Source of the DNA: Shouchella tritolerans
GTDB lineage: Bacteria; Bacillota; Bacilli; Bacillales; Bacillaceae_D
Direction: 5' to 3'
DNA length: 64,000 nucleotides
Assembly: GCF_025770735.1 (NCBI RefSeq)
Contig: NZ_JAODPB010000005.1
Coordinates: 248,001 to 312,000 of the forward strand
Made by a program: the position numbers and the translations under genes. This document shows, piece by piece, positions 18,065 through 27,345 of the stretch. Numbering within the stretch: position 1 is the first letter of the stretch; each line of letters opens with the position of its first letter. The notes below the pieces were generated by a model. That model ran no database searches. It was not told the origin of the DNA and saw only the letters and a program-made list of their open reading frames with translations.

Positions 18065-18466
18065 TTACAGCAGCTCGTGGCCTAGCGCTGAACCGACATA
18101 CGTTAATTGCTCGTCAAGTTTCTTGTAAAGAGCTAAAATGAATTTCCGGCTGTAGCCAAAATCGCTTGGAAGCACTGTTTCTGTTGCACATGAAAAATCG
18201 ACCGCAGTCCGATACGGTTTTACTGTAATAATAGAAACCACTAACAGCAGTTTTTTTCCTGATTTCGTTTGCGCAACAATTTCACCCCTGTCATCTTCGC
18301 TCCGCTTAATCGTCAATCCCTGTTGTGTAAGCACCTGTTCAATGGTGCGCATGGCCTTGTCTTTCGTTGTTTTATAATAGCGTGTTTGCAACTCTTTCAC
18401 TGGGTGCTCTTCCCCGGTTTCAGTGCGTGTGCTGAAAATACGGTTCATTGTTTCACGAAAACCCAT
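18065..18466 (-). CDS. Conserved small protein of unknown function
   Basis: 133 residues from the ATG at 18466, which follows GGGGAG. No signal peptide or membrane segment; mixed alpha/beta composition with [19 protein letters not shown] then a beta-rich half ([25 protein letters not shown]). I recall similar 'cytosolic protein' entries in other bacilli but recognise no domain. It lies between speD and nrdR. Confidence 0.75.
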   Translation of the reverse strand: MGFRETMNRIFSTRTETGEEHPVKELQTRYYKTTKDKAMRTIEQVLTQQGLTIKRSEDDRGEIVAQTKSGKKLLLVVSIITVKPYRTAVDFSCATETVLPSDFGYSRKFILALYKKLDEQLTYVGSALGHELL

Positions 18467-18536
18467 CCTGCTCTCTCCCCCTGTGTAAACGTTGCCCTTA
18501 TCATACCATAAATCGCGAAAGCGCATCCATTTATAG

Positions 18537-18573
18537 CAAAAAGAAACCGCCAGCAGTATGCTCGGCGGTTTCT
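18537..18573 (-). terminator. Terminator after speD
   Basis: Nine-base stem GAAACCGCC/GGCGGTTTC followed by T residues on the minus strand, just after the speD stop. Confidence 0.85.
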
Positions 18574-18578
18574 CCAAT

Positions 18579-18968
18579 TTATTTAACAGCACTGTGGCTT
18601 AATCGTTTTTCAGGCTTAATTGGTCCCATTCCTCGTGGCAATTCAAGCACTTCGCTTGTTGTTGCACCCAATTCTCTTGCAATAAACTCAGCAGCAACAT
18701 TTGGGTCAATAACTGGACCACATGTATAAACGTCTATGCTCGCATAGCCATGTTCCGGGAAACTGTGAATCGTTAAATGCGACTCAGAAATGATCACGAC
18801 TCCACTCACCCCTTGTGGGGCAAACTTATGAAACGCTACTTCCCTCACTTCTGCTCCGGCTCTTAAAGCTGCATTTACAAATACTTGTTCAATAAATTCC
18901 ATGTTGTTTAGCTTGTTTATGTCACAACCCCAAAGCTCAGAAATGACATGACGTCCCATTGTATCCAT
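18579..18968 (-). CDS. speD: S-adenosylmethionine decarboxylase proenzyme
   Basis: Makes decarboxylated AdoMet, the aminopropyl donor for spermidine. Self-cleaves to a pyruvoyl enzyme: the cleavage serine is Ser63 in [14 protein letters not shown], with the catalytic His68 and Cys83 region (DVYTCGP) present. The ATG at 18968 follows GGGGGAAG and gives 129 residues; the frame extends upstream without support. Confidence 0.96.
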   Translation of the reverse strand: MDTMGRHVISELWGCDINKLNNMEFIEQVFVNAALRAGAEVREVAFHKFAPQGVSGVVIISESHLTIHSFPEHGYASIDVYTCGPVIDPNVAAEFIARELGATTSEVLELPRGMGPIKPEKRLSHSAVK

Positions 18969-19077
18969 ATGAACTTCCCCCTTTTCGGTAATTCGCCATG
19001 CAGCAAAAGCATGCATGTAGGATCGTCTTCGTACAGGGGGGAAAGTTAGTCCTAAGAGGTCCTAACCCATGCTGCAA

Positions 19078-19117
19078 GAAAAACGAATCCCGTTTTTAAA
19101 CGAACTCACGGGATTCA
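19078..19117 (-). terminator. Terminator after gapB
   Basis: Eight-base stem GAATCCCG/CGGGATTC and then GTTTTTC on the minus strand, between gapB and speD. Confidence 0.75.
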
Positions 19118-19174
19118 GTATACTTGGTTTACACCACGATTGCAACTGGATTTCTAAACAATTTTACATCGTTC

Positions 19175-20209
19175 TTAGGATGCAGAATGGATTTCTTCTT
19201 TCACGGACATCTGCGCTGCGACATGATTCATTAAATCAACCACTCTGCAAGAATAGCCCCATTCATTGTCATACCAAGCAAGGACTTTTGCCTGACGATT
19301 GTTTAAAACTATCGTTGATTGACCATCTACAACCGCCGATTGTTCCTCGCCATTAAAGTCGATTGAAACGAGTGGTTCATCTGTAATCCCTAAGATGCCT
19401 TTAAGCGTCCCTCGTGAAGCTTCCCAAAAGGCATTGTTAATTGCTTCTGCAGTTGTTTCTGTTTTTAAATTCACAACTAAATCAACTAACGAAACATTTG
19501 GCGTTGGCACACGAAGCGCCATTCCTGTTAGTTTGCCTTCCAAATTCGGCAACACTTTCGAGATTGCCTTAGCCGCTCCAGTCGATGTCGGGATGATGGA
19601 CTGTCCACATGCCCGAGCTCGCCGCAAATCTTTATGAGGGTTGTCAATGTTTTTCTGGTCATTCGTATAAGAATGCACCGTTGTCATCATTCCTGATTCA
19701 ATTCCAAACCTTTCGTCGAGGACTTTCGCAACTGGGGCTAGGCAATTGGTTGTGCATGAGGCATTCGAGAGAATGTGATCTTCCTGTGGATTGTAGTCGC
19801 TTTCATTTACACCGACGACAATCGTTGCATCCTCTCCCTTTGCCGGAGCGGTAATGATCACTTTTTTCGCCCCTGCTTGCAAATGAGCACCAGCCGCTTC
19901 TTTTGTTTTAAATTTGCCGGTTGCTTCAATGACAATATCAATCCCCAACTGTTCCCAAGGCAAATGCCGTGGATCCCGTTCAGCAAGCAATTCAATCTTT
20001 TTTCCATTTACGAATAACTGCCCATCTTTCGCATAGACATCGGCCATGAATGGCCCATGAATGGAATCGTATTTGATTAAATGAGCTAATGTGTCTGCTG
20101 GGTAAGAAGCATTGATCGCAGTAATATCAACTTTCCCTTCTAGAAAAGCTTTTCGAAACACCATTCGACCGATTCGTCCAAACCCGTTGATCGCCATTTT
20201 CACATTCAT
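19175..20209 (-). CDS. gapB: Glyceraldehyde-3-phosphate dehydrogenase, GapB type
   Basis: 344-residue GAPDH. Rossmann N-terminus (INGFGRIGRMVFR), catalytic cysteine in SNASCTTNCLAP (about Cys153) and the conserved WYDNEWGYS. The context next to speD and coaE matches B. subtilis gapB, the gluconeogenic, NADP-preferring enzyme, rather than gapA in the glycolytic operon. In B. subtilis it is repressed by CcpN on glucose; I did not identify that operator here. Confidence 0.93.
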   Translation of the reverse strand: MNVKMAINGFGRIGRMVFRKAFLEGKVDITAINASYPADTLAHLIKYDSIHGPFMADVYAKDGQLFVNGKKIELLAERDPRHLPWEQLGIDIVIEATGKFKTKEAAGAHLQAGAKKVIITAPAKGEDATIVVGVNESDYNPQEDHILSNASCTTNCLAPVAKVLDERFGIESGMMTTVHSYTNDQKNIDNPHKDLRRARACGQSIIPTSTGAAKAISKVLPNLEGKLTGMALRVPTPNVSLVDLVVNLKTETTAEAINNAFWEASRGTLKGILGITDEPLVSIDFNGEEQSAVVDGQSTIVLNNRQAKVLAWYDNEWGYSCRVVDLMNHVAAQMSVKEEIHSAS

Positions 20210-20315
20210 AAAGTCCAGCCCCTTCAGGTTATTATGTTACCCTTTTTATCAATATTATATGAAATAGTATAACATAAATAAACCAAAAACGTGAACCAAT
20301 TTAAATTTAGGCACA

Positions 20316-20345
20316 AAAAAGACCGCCTATTCGTAGGCGGTCTTA
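20316..20345 (-). terminator. Terminator, outer copy downstream of coaE
   Basis: Stem GACCGCC/GGCGGTC followed on the minus strand by TTTTTT. It is a near-identical copy (24 of 25 bases) of the hairpin at 20496-20520. Confidence 0.85.
20321..20345 (+). repeat. 25-base direct repeat, copy 1
   Basis: Reads GACCGCCTATTCGTAGGCGG then TCTTA. The same 25 bases recur at 20496-20520 with one change (A to G), bracketing 150 bases of non-coding sequence. Confidence 0.9.
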
Positions 20346-20495
20346 AGTTGTTGACAGAGTCGACAACTGTGCAGACTGAAAGAAAGCATTTGTCAAACGA
20401 GGCGCGAAACCGAGTGAAGATGCGAATAGAACGGGGGTTCATGCGCATATGAACGAGGTGAGCAACGACGTATGCGAGCGCTTGTCTTCAGTCGT
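20346..20495 (-). repeat. Dispersed intergenic repeat bracketed by direct repeats
   Basis: 150 bases without a gene. On the minus strand it begins GACTGAAGACAAGCGCTCGC and ends GTTGTCGAC...GTCAACAAC. Related sequence is seen at 14945-15080 and, for the first part only, at 33657-33690. Both ends touch the duplicated hairpin. Confidence 0.7.
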
Positions 20496-20520
20496 GACCG
20501 CCTATTCGTGGGCGGTCTTA
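20496..20520 (+). repeat. 25-base direct repeat, copy 2 (contains the coaE stop)
   Basis: Second copy of the hairpin repeat. The coaE stop codon at 20502-20504 lies inside it, so the last coaE codons form half of the hairpin. It lacks the adjacent T run present at copy 1. Confidence 0.9.
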
Positions 20521-21095
20521 GCCAACGCATTGTCTACTTGTCGATAGGTGTTTTCCTTCGATCCATTATTGTCTATCAACACGTCGGCCTGTGCTTTTTT
20601 AGCTGTTAATGGCATTTGCGCAGCAATTCGTTGTTTTGCCTCTGTTTCTGTTAAGCCGTCTCGCTCAATCAAACGCTGAAGCTGAGTCGCTTCGTCTACA
20701 TAAACGAGCCAAACTTGGTTGACCATATGAAACAAGTTGCTTTCGTATAACAAGGGAATATCGAGAACAACTCGAGTGTAGCCCCTTTGTTCGTACAGAT
20801 CGGCCTGTTTTTTCATCAATTGGCGTACAGCTGGATGAACGATTTGATTCAACTGCATCCTTTTTTGTTCATCGCCAAAAATGATCGCCCCTAACTGTTT
20901 TCGATCTAACTTGCCGTCAGCCTGGAGGACGTTTTGGCCAAATGTCGCGACGATTTGGGCAAGCGCCGGCTCGCCAGGCTCTACAACCTGACGTGCAAGT
21001 TTATCTGCATCAACAACCGGAATGCCTCGTTTCTCCAAATAGGACGCCACAAGCGATTTTCCGCTGGCAATCCCGCCAGTTAACCCAACTCTCAT
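20502..21095 (-). CDS. coaE: Dephospho-CoA kinase
   Basis: Phosphorylates dephospho-CoA, the last step of CoA synthesis. 197 residues with P-loop GGIASGKS (about 7-14), DADKLARQVV and the LLYESNLFHMVNQVWLVYV region typical of the family. The ATG follows GGAGGAG. The final codons lie in a duplicated hairpin (see the repeat at 20496-20520). Confidence 0.95.
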   Translation of the reverse strand: MRVGLTGGIASGKSLVASYLEKRGIPVVDADKLARQVVEPGEPALAQIVATFGQNVLQADGKLDRKQLGAIIFGDEQKRMQLNQIVHPAVRQLMKKQADLYEQRGYTRVVLDIPLLYESNLFHMVNQVWLVYVDEATQLQRLIERDGLTETEAKQRIAAQMPLTAKKAQADVLIDNNGSKENTYRQVDNALAKTAHE

Positions 21096-21110
21096 AAATA
21101 CATGCTCCTC

Positions 21111-21734
21111 CTACAATTTCATCACGCCGATAATGAGCAGCAAGCAACCTGGAATGAATGCCATTTTCTGTACCCACTTCAACCGTGCTGTCCGGTAGCC
21201 AAACGTCATTCCTAGTGTGACAAACAATGCGCTTAAAACAGCCGTACATGTAGCAAGGCCAAGAGGGGAAAGGCCCATTAACGCAGCGCCAATCCCAGCG
21301 CCAAAGGCATCAAGTGAAAGAGCGAGGCCAAGTAAAAGGGCTTCTTTTCCCGTCACTGTGCCAGAGCGGTCGATGTCGGCGCTTTCCGGTTCTCGTAAAA
21401 TATGAATGACAAACCCAAATAAGCGAATCGTAAAATCCATTTTCGTCTGTTTAACACTCGGTTTCCGCTCTTTTTTCGGCCGATAAGCTGCATAAACAGC
21501 CCAACAGCCAAGACCTATTAAAATGATGGCTCCGAGCAATTCGGCCACATCAGGCGACAACCACATTGAAAAGGTTGAACCAACTGACATAGCGATTAAA
21601 ATAGAAACACCTGAACAAGCTGCAATAAATAAAAGCGATATGAGTGGTATTTTGATACGACGAGTGCCATAGGCAAACCCGACACCAAAACTGTCAAGGC
21701 TAACTGCCGCGGCTAACATAACCAATGTTGCCAA
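21111..21734 (-). CDS. ytaF: Sporulation membrane protein YtaF (MntP-like)
   Basis: Multi-pass membrane protein with two similar halves containing DSFGVGFAYG and SLDAFGAGIGAAL, as in the MntP/YtaF group. The frame is open to 21767, but a TTG at 21734 sits just after AGGAGGGG and yields 207 residues; I prefer it. Known to be expressed in sporulation in B. subtilis; transport activity not established. Confidence 0.88.
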   Translation of the reverse strand: MATLVMLAAAVSLDSFGVGFAYGTRRIKIPLISLLFIAACSGVSILIAMSVGSTFSMWLSPDVAELLGAIILIGLGCWAVYAAYRPKKERKPSVKQTKMDFTIRLFGFVIHILREPESADIDRSGTVTGKEALLLGLALSLDAFGAGIGAALMGLSPLGLATCTAVLSALFVTLGMTFGYRTARLKWVQKMAFIPGCLLLIIGVMKL

Positions 21735-21795
21735 TAGAAGCCCCTCCTGTCTAATGTTCGTTGCCATTAGTATATGGAGAGGACTTTGTCATTGT

Positions 21796-22626
21796 TCACC
21801 GCCGTGGTTGGCAATTTGGGCAATAGTGGGTTCCCCGTCCGCCAACGACTGTCTTTTCAATCGCTGTATCGCAATGATGGCACGGTTGTTGCTTACGGCC
21901 ATAAACATGGAGCTGTTGTTGGAACATGCCGATTTCCCCTTGGCCGTTTACATACGATTTTATCGAGCTGCCTCCTGCCTCAATCGCTTCTTTGAGCGTT
22001 CTTTTAATTTCCTTATGAAGGTTGTGATACTCTTCCTTCGACAGTGACGAGGCCGTCCGTTCAGGATGGATGCCTGCGCGAAAGAGCGCTTCATCAACAT
22101 AAATATTGCCGAGCCCAACGACTGTTTTCTGGTCAAGCAATGCTGTTTTAATTGCTCTTGTTGTTTTTGCATATGCTTGTTCCAGCAATTCGACTGTAAA
22201 CTGTTCGGAAAAAGGTTCAACGCCTAACTGGGCAAGGGGCATGGCAACGTGTTCGGCCCCTTTAGCGAACAAATGCATCGTACCAAATTTGCGCACATCC
22301 GCATAACGAAGTTCAGACCCATCTGTAAACGAAAACACAACATGCGTATGCTTCGTTTTTTCATCGGTTGGTTGATACAAACCATAGCGTCCTTCCATCC
22401 GCAAATGGGAGACAAGCACGTAGTCGTTCAGCACAAACAGCAAAAACTTGCCTCTGCGCCCGATGTCTTCGATGGTTTGTCCCTTTAATAGCTGTATAAA
22501 ACGTTCTACATCATCTGGTTCCTTAATCATTTTCGGCCAGCCGACGTTCACGTCAGCAATGGTCTTGTTCTTAACCAACTGTAAGAGTGTTCGGCGTACC
22601 GTTTCCACTTCCGGTAATTCTGGCAT
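21796..22626 (-). CDS. mutM: Formamidopyrimidine-DNA glycosylase
   Basis: Base-excision repair enzyme removing 8-oxoguanine. N-terminal PELPEVETV with catalytic Pro2/Glu3, the conserved Lys in MEGRYGLY region, and a C-terminal zinc finger (CHHC...CPNC, about 248-271). 276 residues, full length. Starts 11 bases after the polA stop, in the polA-mutM-ytaF-coaE order of B. subtilis. Confidence 0.97.
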   Translation of the reverse strand: MPELPEVETVRRTLLQLVKNKTIADVNVGWPKMIKEPDDVERFIQLLKGQTIEDIGRRGKFLLFVLNDYVLVSHLRMEGRYGLYQPTDEKTKHTHVVFSFTDGSELRYADVRKFGTMHLFAKGAEHVAMPLAQLGVEPFSEQFTVELLEQAYAKTTRAIKTALLDQKTVVGLGNIYVDEALFRAGIHPERTASSLSKEEYHNLHKEIKRTLKEAIEAGGSSIKSYVNGQGEIGMFQQQLHVYGRKQQPCHHCDTAIEKTVVGGRGTHYCPNCQPRR

Positions 22627-22637
22627 TTCTCTTCTCC

Positions 22638-25271
22638 TTATTTCGCGTCAAACCATGAATTTCCGCTAGAGACTTCCACTTGTAAAGGCACATCAAGCTC
22701 AAGCGCCTGTTCCATTACTTCTGTGACAAGCTTTTTTAACGGTTCCACATCGTCAGGCGCCACTTCGAAGATCAGTTCGTCGTGAACTTGGAGCAACATG
22801 TTTGCTTTAAGCCCTGTTTCCTCTAATGCTTCACTCATTTGCACCATCGCCCGTTTAATAATGTCAGCTGCGGTACCTTGGATCGGTGTGTTCATTGCTG
22901 TCCGTTCTGCAAAACTACGCTGGTTGAAATTGCGGCTTTTCAGTTCAGGCAAATAACGCCTTCTCGCAAGCAATGTTTGGACATACCCCTTCTGCTTTGC
23001 TTCTTTCACAACGTTCTCCATATAAGCTTTTACTTGTGGATAACTTGCTAAATAGCGGTCAATAAAGTCTTTCGCTTCTTTTCGCGTAATTCCTAAGCTT
23101 TGTGAGAGCCCATAATCGCTTATGCCGTAGACAATCCCAAAATTGACGGCCTTCGCGCTCCTTCTCATCAAATCTGTTACATCTTCACGTTTTACATGGA
23201 AAACATCCATTGCCGTTTTTGTATGGATGTCCATCCCAGTTAAAAACGCCTCCTTCATTCGTTCATCGCCAGAAATATGGGCAAGGACGCGCAGCTCAAT
23301 TTGCGAGTAGTCAGCTGCAACCATTTTCCAGCCTTCCTTCGAAGCGACGAATGCTTTGCGGATTTTTCTTCCTTCCTCTAGACGGATAGGAATGTTTTGC
23401 AAATTCGGGTCTGTCGAAGAAAGGCGTCCCGTTTGCGTTAAGGCCTGGTTAAAACGGGTATGGACTTTCCCTGTTTCCTTGTCGATTACTTTAAGCAACC
23501 CTTCGATGTATGTCGAATAAAGTTTGCCAAGTTGCCGGTAAAGGAGGAGATGTTCAATAATTGGATGTGCGCCTGCAAGCTTTTCCAATACATCAGCACT
23601 TGTCGAATAGCCTGTTTTTGTTTTTTTCACAGGTGGCAACCCTAATTTTTCAAACAGGATAACGCCAAGCTGTTTCGGTGAATTGATATTAAATGGTTCT
23701 CCAGCTTCTTTATGGATAGCGCCTTCTAGAGTGTTTAGGCGGTCCGATAAATCTTTACCCATTTCCTCGAGTTGTTCTCGGTCGACACGGACACCTTCTT
23801 TTTCCATACGGCCAAGTACAACAGACAAAGGCATTTCCAACTTCTGGAGCAATTCAAGCTGCTCGTTTTGCGCCAGTTCCTCTTCTAATGTGCTTTTTAA
23901 CGTAAACATTGCATTCGCTTTACGGCAAAGATGTTCGGCAAGGGCGGTCTCTTCGGGGAGAGAGCGCTTGGCACCTTTGCCGTATACAGCTTCATCTTCA
24001 GCCACGCCACCTGTCCCTTTACGGGTAGCAATATCGCTAATTTCATGGGATGAAAGCGATGGATCGAGCAAATAGGAAGCCATTTGTAAATCAAAATCAA
24101 CGCCATTTAAGTCAACCCCATGCCAGGCTAAAGCGACGACAGCACGCTTTGCGTCAAACAGCCATTTCTTTTTTTCTTGCGAACGGGCAAATGCCCTAAA
24201 CGCGTCTGACTTCACCGCTTGCTCAGTCGGGAAATAAAAGCAGCCTTTTGCGTTCGCCACCGCAATCCCGGCAATTTCGGCTTGATGGTAGTTTTCCGCT
24301 AACACTTCGACGACTAAAGCTGACGGGCTAGAGAAATGTTCAGGTAGCGGTTCTTCAACGATGTCAAAATCCAGTTCCGTCAGTTGCTGCGGAGCACTTT
24401 CTTCATCACCGTTGCCGTCAATGCGGCCAAGCAACGAATGAAAGGACAGCTCTTTAAACGCTTCTTTGACTTGTTTATACTCATATCCGCCATACTCGAA
24501 CGAATCAAGCGTTTCGGCAAGTGGCACGTCAAGGGCAATTGTGGCGAGTTTTTTGCTAAGCAGAGCTTGGTCTTTATTCTCTTGGAGCCGTTCTTTCAGC
24601 TTCTTCCCAGAGATCGCATCAATCGAATCAAGCACCGTTTCTACGTCTTGGAATTCGGCAAGCAATTTTAGCGCTGTTTTCTCCCCTACGCCGGGAACAC
24701 CCGGAATGTTATCAGACGAATCGCCCATTAACCCTTTTAAATCAATAATTTGTTTCGGCTCAAGCCCGTAGCGTTCAGCCACTTTTTCGCGATTATAGCG
24801 ATCCACTTCAGAAATGCCTTTTCTCGTCAGCACGACTTCAACACGGTCATCAACCAATTGTAGCAAATCTTTATCACCTGTAATGACGACAACGTCAAAG
24901 CCTTCTTTTGCTGCATTCGTTGCCGCCGTGCCGATAATGTCGTCTGCTTCGTATTCGTCTACTTCATAGCGCTTAATCGAAAACGCATCTAGCACTTGGT
25001 GAATCATTGGAATTTGCCCAGATAACTCGGATGGCGTTTTCTGCCTCGTGCCTTTATAAGCGGCATACGTCTGATGGCGGAACGTCGATTTTCCTGCATC
25101 AAAGGCGACGAGCATATGGCTCGGTTTTTCGTCTTCGAGAACCTTCAGCAACATAGTCGTAAAGCCATAGACAGCATTTGTATATTCGCCTTTTTCATTA
25201 TTTAAAAGCGGCAACGCAAAAAATGCACGGTAAGCAATGCTGTTGCCGTCAATAAGCACTAATTTTTTCAA
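22638..25271 (-). CDS. polA: DNA polymerase I
   Basis: Okazaki fragment processing and repair synthesis. N-terminal 5'-3' nuclease domain (VLIDGNSIAYRAFFALP, then DNIPGVPGVGEKTA), a middle 3'-5' exonuclease-like domain in which the usual DxE metal site is replaced by VEVLAEN, and the polymerase domain with DYSQIELRVLAH and QVHDELIFE. The frame is open to 25343; the TTG at 25271 (then Lys-Lys-Leu-Val-Leu-Ile-Asp) gives 877 residues, close to the B. subtilis length, and follows AAGGGGC. Confidence 0.95.
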   Translation of the reverse strand: MKKLVLIDGNSIAYRAFFALPLLNNEKGEYTNAVYGFTTMLLKVLEDEKPSHMLVAFDAGKSTFRHQTYAAYKGTRQKTPSELSGQIPMIHQVLDAFSIKRYEVDEYEADDIIGTAATNAAKEGFDVVVITGDKDLLQLVDDRVEVVLTRKGISEVDRYNREKVAERYGLEPKQIIDLKGLMGDSSDNIPGVPGVGEKTALKLLAEFQDVETVLDSIDAISGKKLKERLQENKDQALLSKKLATIALDVPLAETLDSFEYGGYEYKQVKEAFKELSFHSLLGRIDGNGDEESAPQQLTELDFDIVEEPLPEHFSSPSALVVEVLAENYHQAEIAGIAVANAKGCFYFPTEQAVKSDAFRAFARSQEKKKWLFDAKRAVVALAWHGVDLNGVDFDLQMASYLLDPSLSSHEISDIATRKGTGGVAEDEAVYGKGAKRSLPEETALAEHLCRKANAMFTLKSTLEEELAQNEQLELLQKLEMPLSVVLGRMEKEGVRVDREQLEEMGKDLSDRLNTLEGAIHKEAGEPFNINSPKQLGVILFEKLGLPPVKKTKTGYSTSADVLEKLAGAHPIIEHLLLYRQLGKLYSTYIEGLLKVIDKETGKVHTRFNQALTQTGRLSSTDPNLQNIPIRLEEGRKIRKAFVASKEGWKMVAADYSQIELRVLAHISGDERMKEAFLTGMDIHTKTAMDVFHVKREDVTDLMRRSAKAVNFGIVYGISDYGLSQSLGITRKEAKDFIDRYLASYPQVKAYMENVVKEAKQKGYVQTLLARRRYLPELKSRNFNQRSFAERTAMNTPIQGTAADIIKRAMVQMSEALEETGLKANMLLQVHDELIFEVAPDDVEPLKKLVTEVMEQALELDVPLQVEVSSGNSWFDAK

Positions 25272-25572
25272 GCAGAAGAGCCCCTTTCTCGATCTATACA
25301 TGTAATCACATTGTACCATAGTCACTGGAAAAGAAAAAAGCATATGCGAACGAACGTACGCAGGGAGGCAGGAAGAATTGCTGATGAATCGAGGCTAGTT
25401 GCTACAAGAGTTACCAGTACACGTGTTTTGCCAACCAAAAAGAAGGCAAGAGTAAAACTCTTGCCTTTAAAAAGGGCTGATCGGAAGAGGGATACCGATC
25501 TCATTACTGACCGTTCTCCCTTAGTGTAAGCGCGCCCCATTAAGCCTTGATGAACATTGTGTAAAGTTTTTG
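25272..25572. other. Intergenic region between phoR and polA
   Basis: Contains the phoPR terminator hairpin at 25443-25467 (listed separately). Short frames on both strands across 25311-25540 have no ribosome binding site or recognisable product and look like chance. Confidence 0.5.
25436..25467 (-). terminator. Terminator after phoR
   Basis: Stem AAGGCAAGAG with CTCTTGCCTT, followed on the minus strand by CTTTTTGG. Confidence 0.75.
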
Positions 25573-27345
25573 TTAAAGTGTTCTTGGCTGTTTTTTGGGG
25601 AATGTCAGGGAAAACTCGGTTCCTTTGCCCTCTTCGCTCTGCACTTCTATTTTTGCATGATGCGCTTCAGCCAAATGCTTGACAATTGCAAGGCCTAATC
25701 CCGTCCCTCCCGAATTGCGGCTTCTCGCCCGGTCAACTCGGTAAAAGCGTTCAAAAATGCGCAATGTTTCTTTTGGATCAATGCCAATCCCTGTATCTTG
25801 TACTTTCAGAACAACAGAGTCGCTTTGTTCTTCGAGTGCGACCGTTACATGGCCGCCTGATGGTGTATAGGCGATCGCATTGGAGACAAGGTTCAAAACG
25901 ACTTGCTTCAGCCGCTGCCAATCCCCTTCAATGACGGAGCTACCTTGTTCTTTTATATGCAAGTGCATGCCTTTTTCTTCGGCTTTGCCCCGAACTAGTT
26001 CAAACACATCTTCAGTGATGTCTTTCAGCGACATGTCTTCCAAATCGAGCTTAAACTGTGCATTCTCAATTTTCGACAGCTCCAACAAATCGACGATCAG
26101 CATTTGCAGTCGGTCGCTTTCTTTCCATATGATTTCCGTAAACTGTTTAGAAAGCACGGGATCGTCTACGGCCCCGTCCAGGAGTGTTTCTGCAAAACCT
26201 TTAATCGATGTAACAGGCGTTTTTAACTCATGGGAAACGTTGGCAACAAAGTCTTTCCGAACTTGCTCTAGCTTTTTCTGTTCGGTAATGTCATGCATGA
26301 CAAGCGTCACACCTCTGAGCCTGCCTGAATCTGCCATCACCGGCGCACCGTATACATCATAAACACGAGTTGAAAAGTGCTTCGTCCATTCTACTAGGCT
26401 GCGCTGTTTCTTCTCCGTCATATAAACCAATTGCACAAACTGGATAAGGGGTTGGCTCGGAAATACGTGGTAGTACGGTTTTGAAAGCCAATCACTGCTA
26501 TCGACTTCAAAAATTTGCTCCGTCGTTTGGTTGAGCAACACCACATCTCCACGAACATTCATAAACAATAGCGCACTCCCCATATGGTCAATGAGCGCAG
26601 CCATTCGGTCTTGCTGTGCCTGGTGGCGTCTCGATAGTTGCTCCAAGTTATACGCTAGCGCATTAATGGAACGGCCTAACAGCCCAAGTTCTTTATGGTG
26701 ATCTTCATACGTCCTAGTCTGATAATCACCCTCGGCTAGGCGAATAGCCGCTTTTGTCGCTTGGTCAATTGGATGGATAATTTGTTTGGTGATGCGAGTA
26801 ATTAAAAACAAAATAAAAATTAATGCCCCTAAAAAGCTAACACCAATAACTGTCCATACCGTCCGATTCATTTGGTTCAACGGCTCTACAGACACACCGA
26901 CACGGACATAGCCAAGCATCTCCCTGCCTTCTTCCAAAGGAAGGGCGTAATAAAGCAATTCTTGGCCAATCGTTTCACTAAAGCGCAGTTCCAGTTCATC
27001 AGTGAGGCGAGCACGCTGAATTTCTGGGCGATCAAGATGATTTTCCATTTTTTGCGGATCCGCCCATGAATCGCCAATGACGTTCCCTTCAGCATCAATG
27101 ATTGTTAAGCGTGCATCGATTTCCGCACCAATTTCTTCCGCAATTTGTTGAGCTTGCGCGCCACTTGGATAGCCATCGTGCATGACTGCCCAAACGGCCA
27201 ATGCTGCTTCATTTTTGATCCGCTCTGAAACAAAGTCAACATAGCGCTCGTTTGACCAGGAACCAAGCGTTAATCCTAATACTAGGAGAACAAGCGTGAT
27301 GACGAGCATGATGCTGAAAATAAAACGGTTGCGGAGTTTATTCAT
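25573..27345 (-). CDS. phoR: Sensor histidine kinase PhoR
   Basis: Membrane kinase of the phosphate-starvation system. 590 residues: membrane helix (about 8-30), extracytoplasmic sensor domain, second helix (about 160-185), HAMP, PAS (about 240-350), then the kinase core with H-box NVSHELKTPVTSIKGF, N-box LNLVSNAIAYTP and GTGLGLAIV. Overlaps phoP by eight bases. PhoR assignment rests on the phoP-phoR-polA context shared with B. subtilis. Confidence 0.93.
   Translation of the reverse strand: MNKLRNRFIFSIMLVITLVLLVLGLTLGSWSNERYVDFVSERIKNEAALAVWAVMHDGYPSGAQAQQIAEEIGAEIDARLTIIDAEGNVIGDSWADPQKMENHLDRPEIQRARLTDELELRFSETIGQELLYYALPLEEGREMLGYVRVGVSVEPLNQMNRTVWTVIGVSFLGALIFILFLITRITKQIIHPIDQATKAAIRLAEGDYQTRTYEDHHKELGLLGRSINALAYNLEQLSRRHQAQQDRMAALIDHMGSALLFMNVRGDVVLLNQTTEQIFEVDSSDWLSKPYYHVFPSQPLIQFVQLVYMTEKKQRSLVEWTKHFSTRVYDVYGAPVMADSGRLRGVTLVMHDITEQKKLEQVRKDFVANVSHELKTPVTSIKGFAETLLDGAVDDPVLSKQFTEIIWKESDRLQMLIVDLLELSKIENAQFKLDLEDMSLKDITEDVFELVRGKAEEKGMHLHIKEQGSSVIEGDWQRLKQVVLNLVSNAIAYTPSGGHVTVALEEQSDSVVLKVQDTGIGIDPKETLRIFERFYRVDRARSRNSGGTGLGLAIVKHLAEAHHAKIEVQSEEGKGTEFSLTFPKKQPRTL

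Noticed and set aside
18969-19070. Possible riboswitch or leader upstream of speD
   Set aside because: GC content and short inverted repeats are present, but I could not match it to any riboswitch core or conditional terminator.
20346-20495. Insertion sequence or MITE with terminal inverted repeats
   Set aside because: The GTTGTCGAC...GTCAACAAC palindrome is only at one end; I saw no matching inverted termini, so it is called a dispersed repeat instead.
25311-25540. Short frames on both strands between phoR and polA
   Set aside because: They span the phoR terminator hairpin and have no conserved features.
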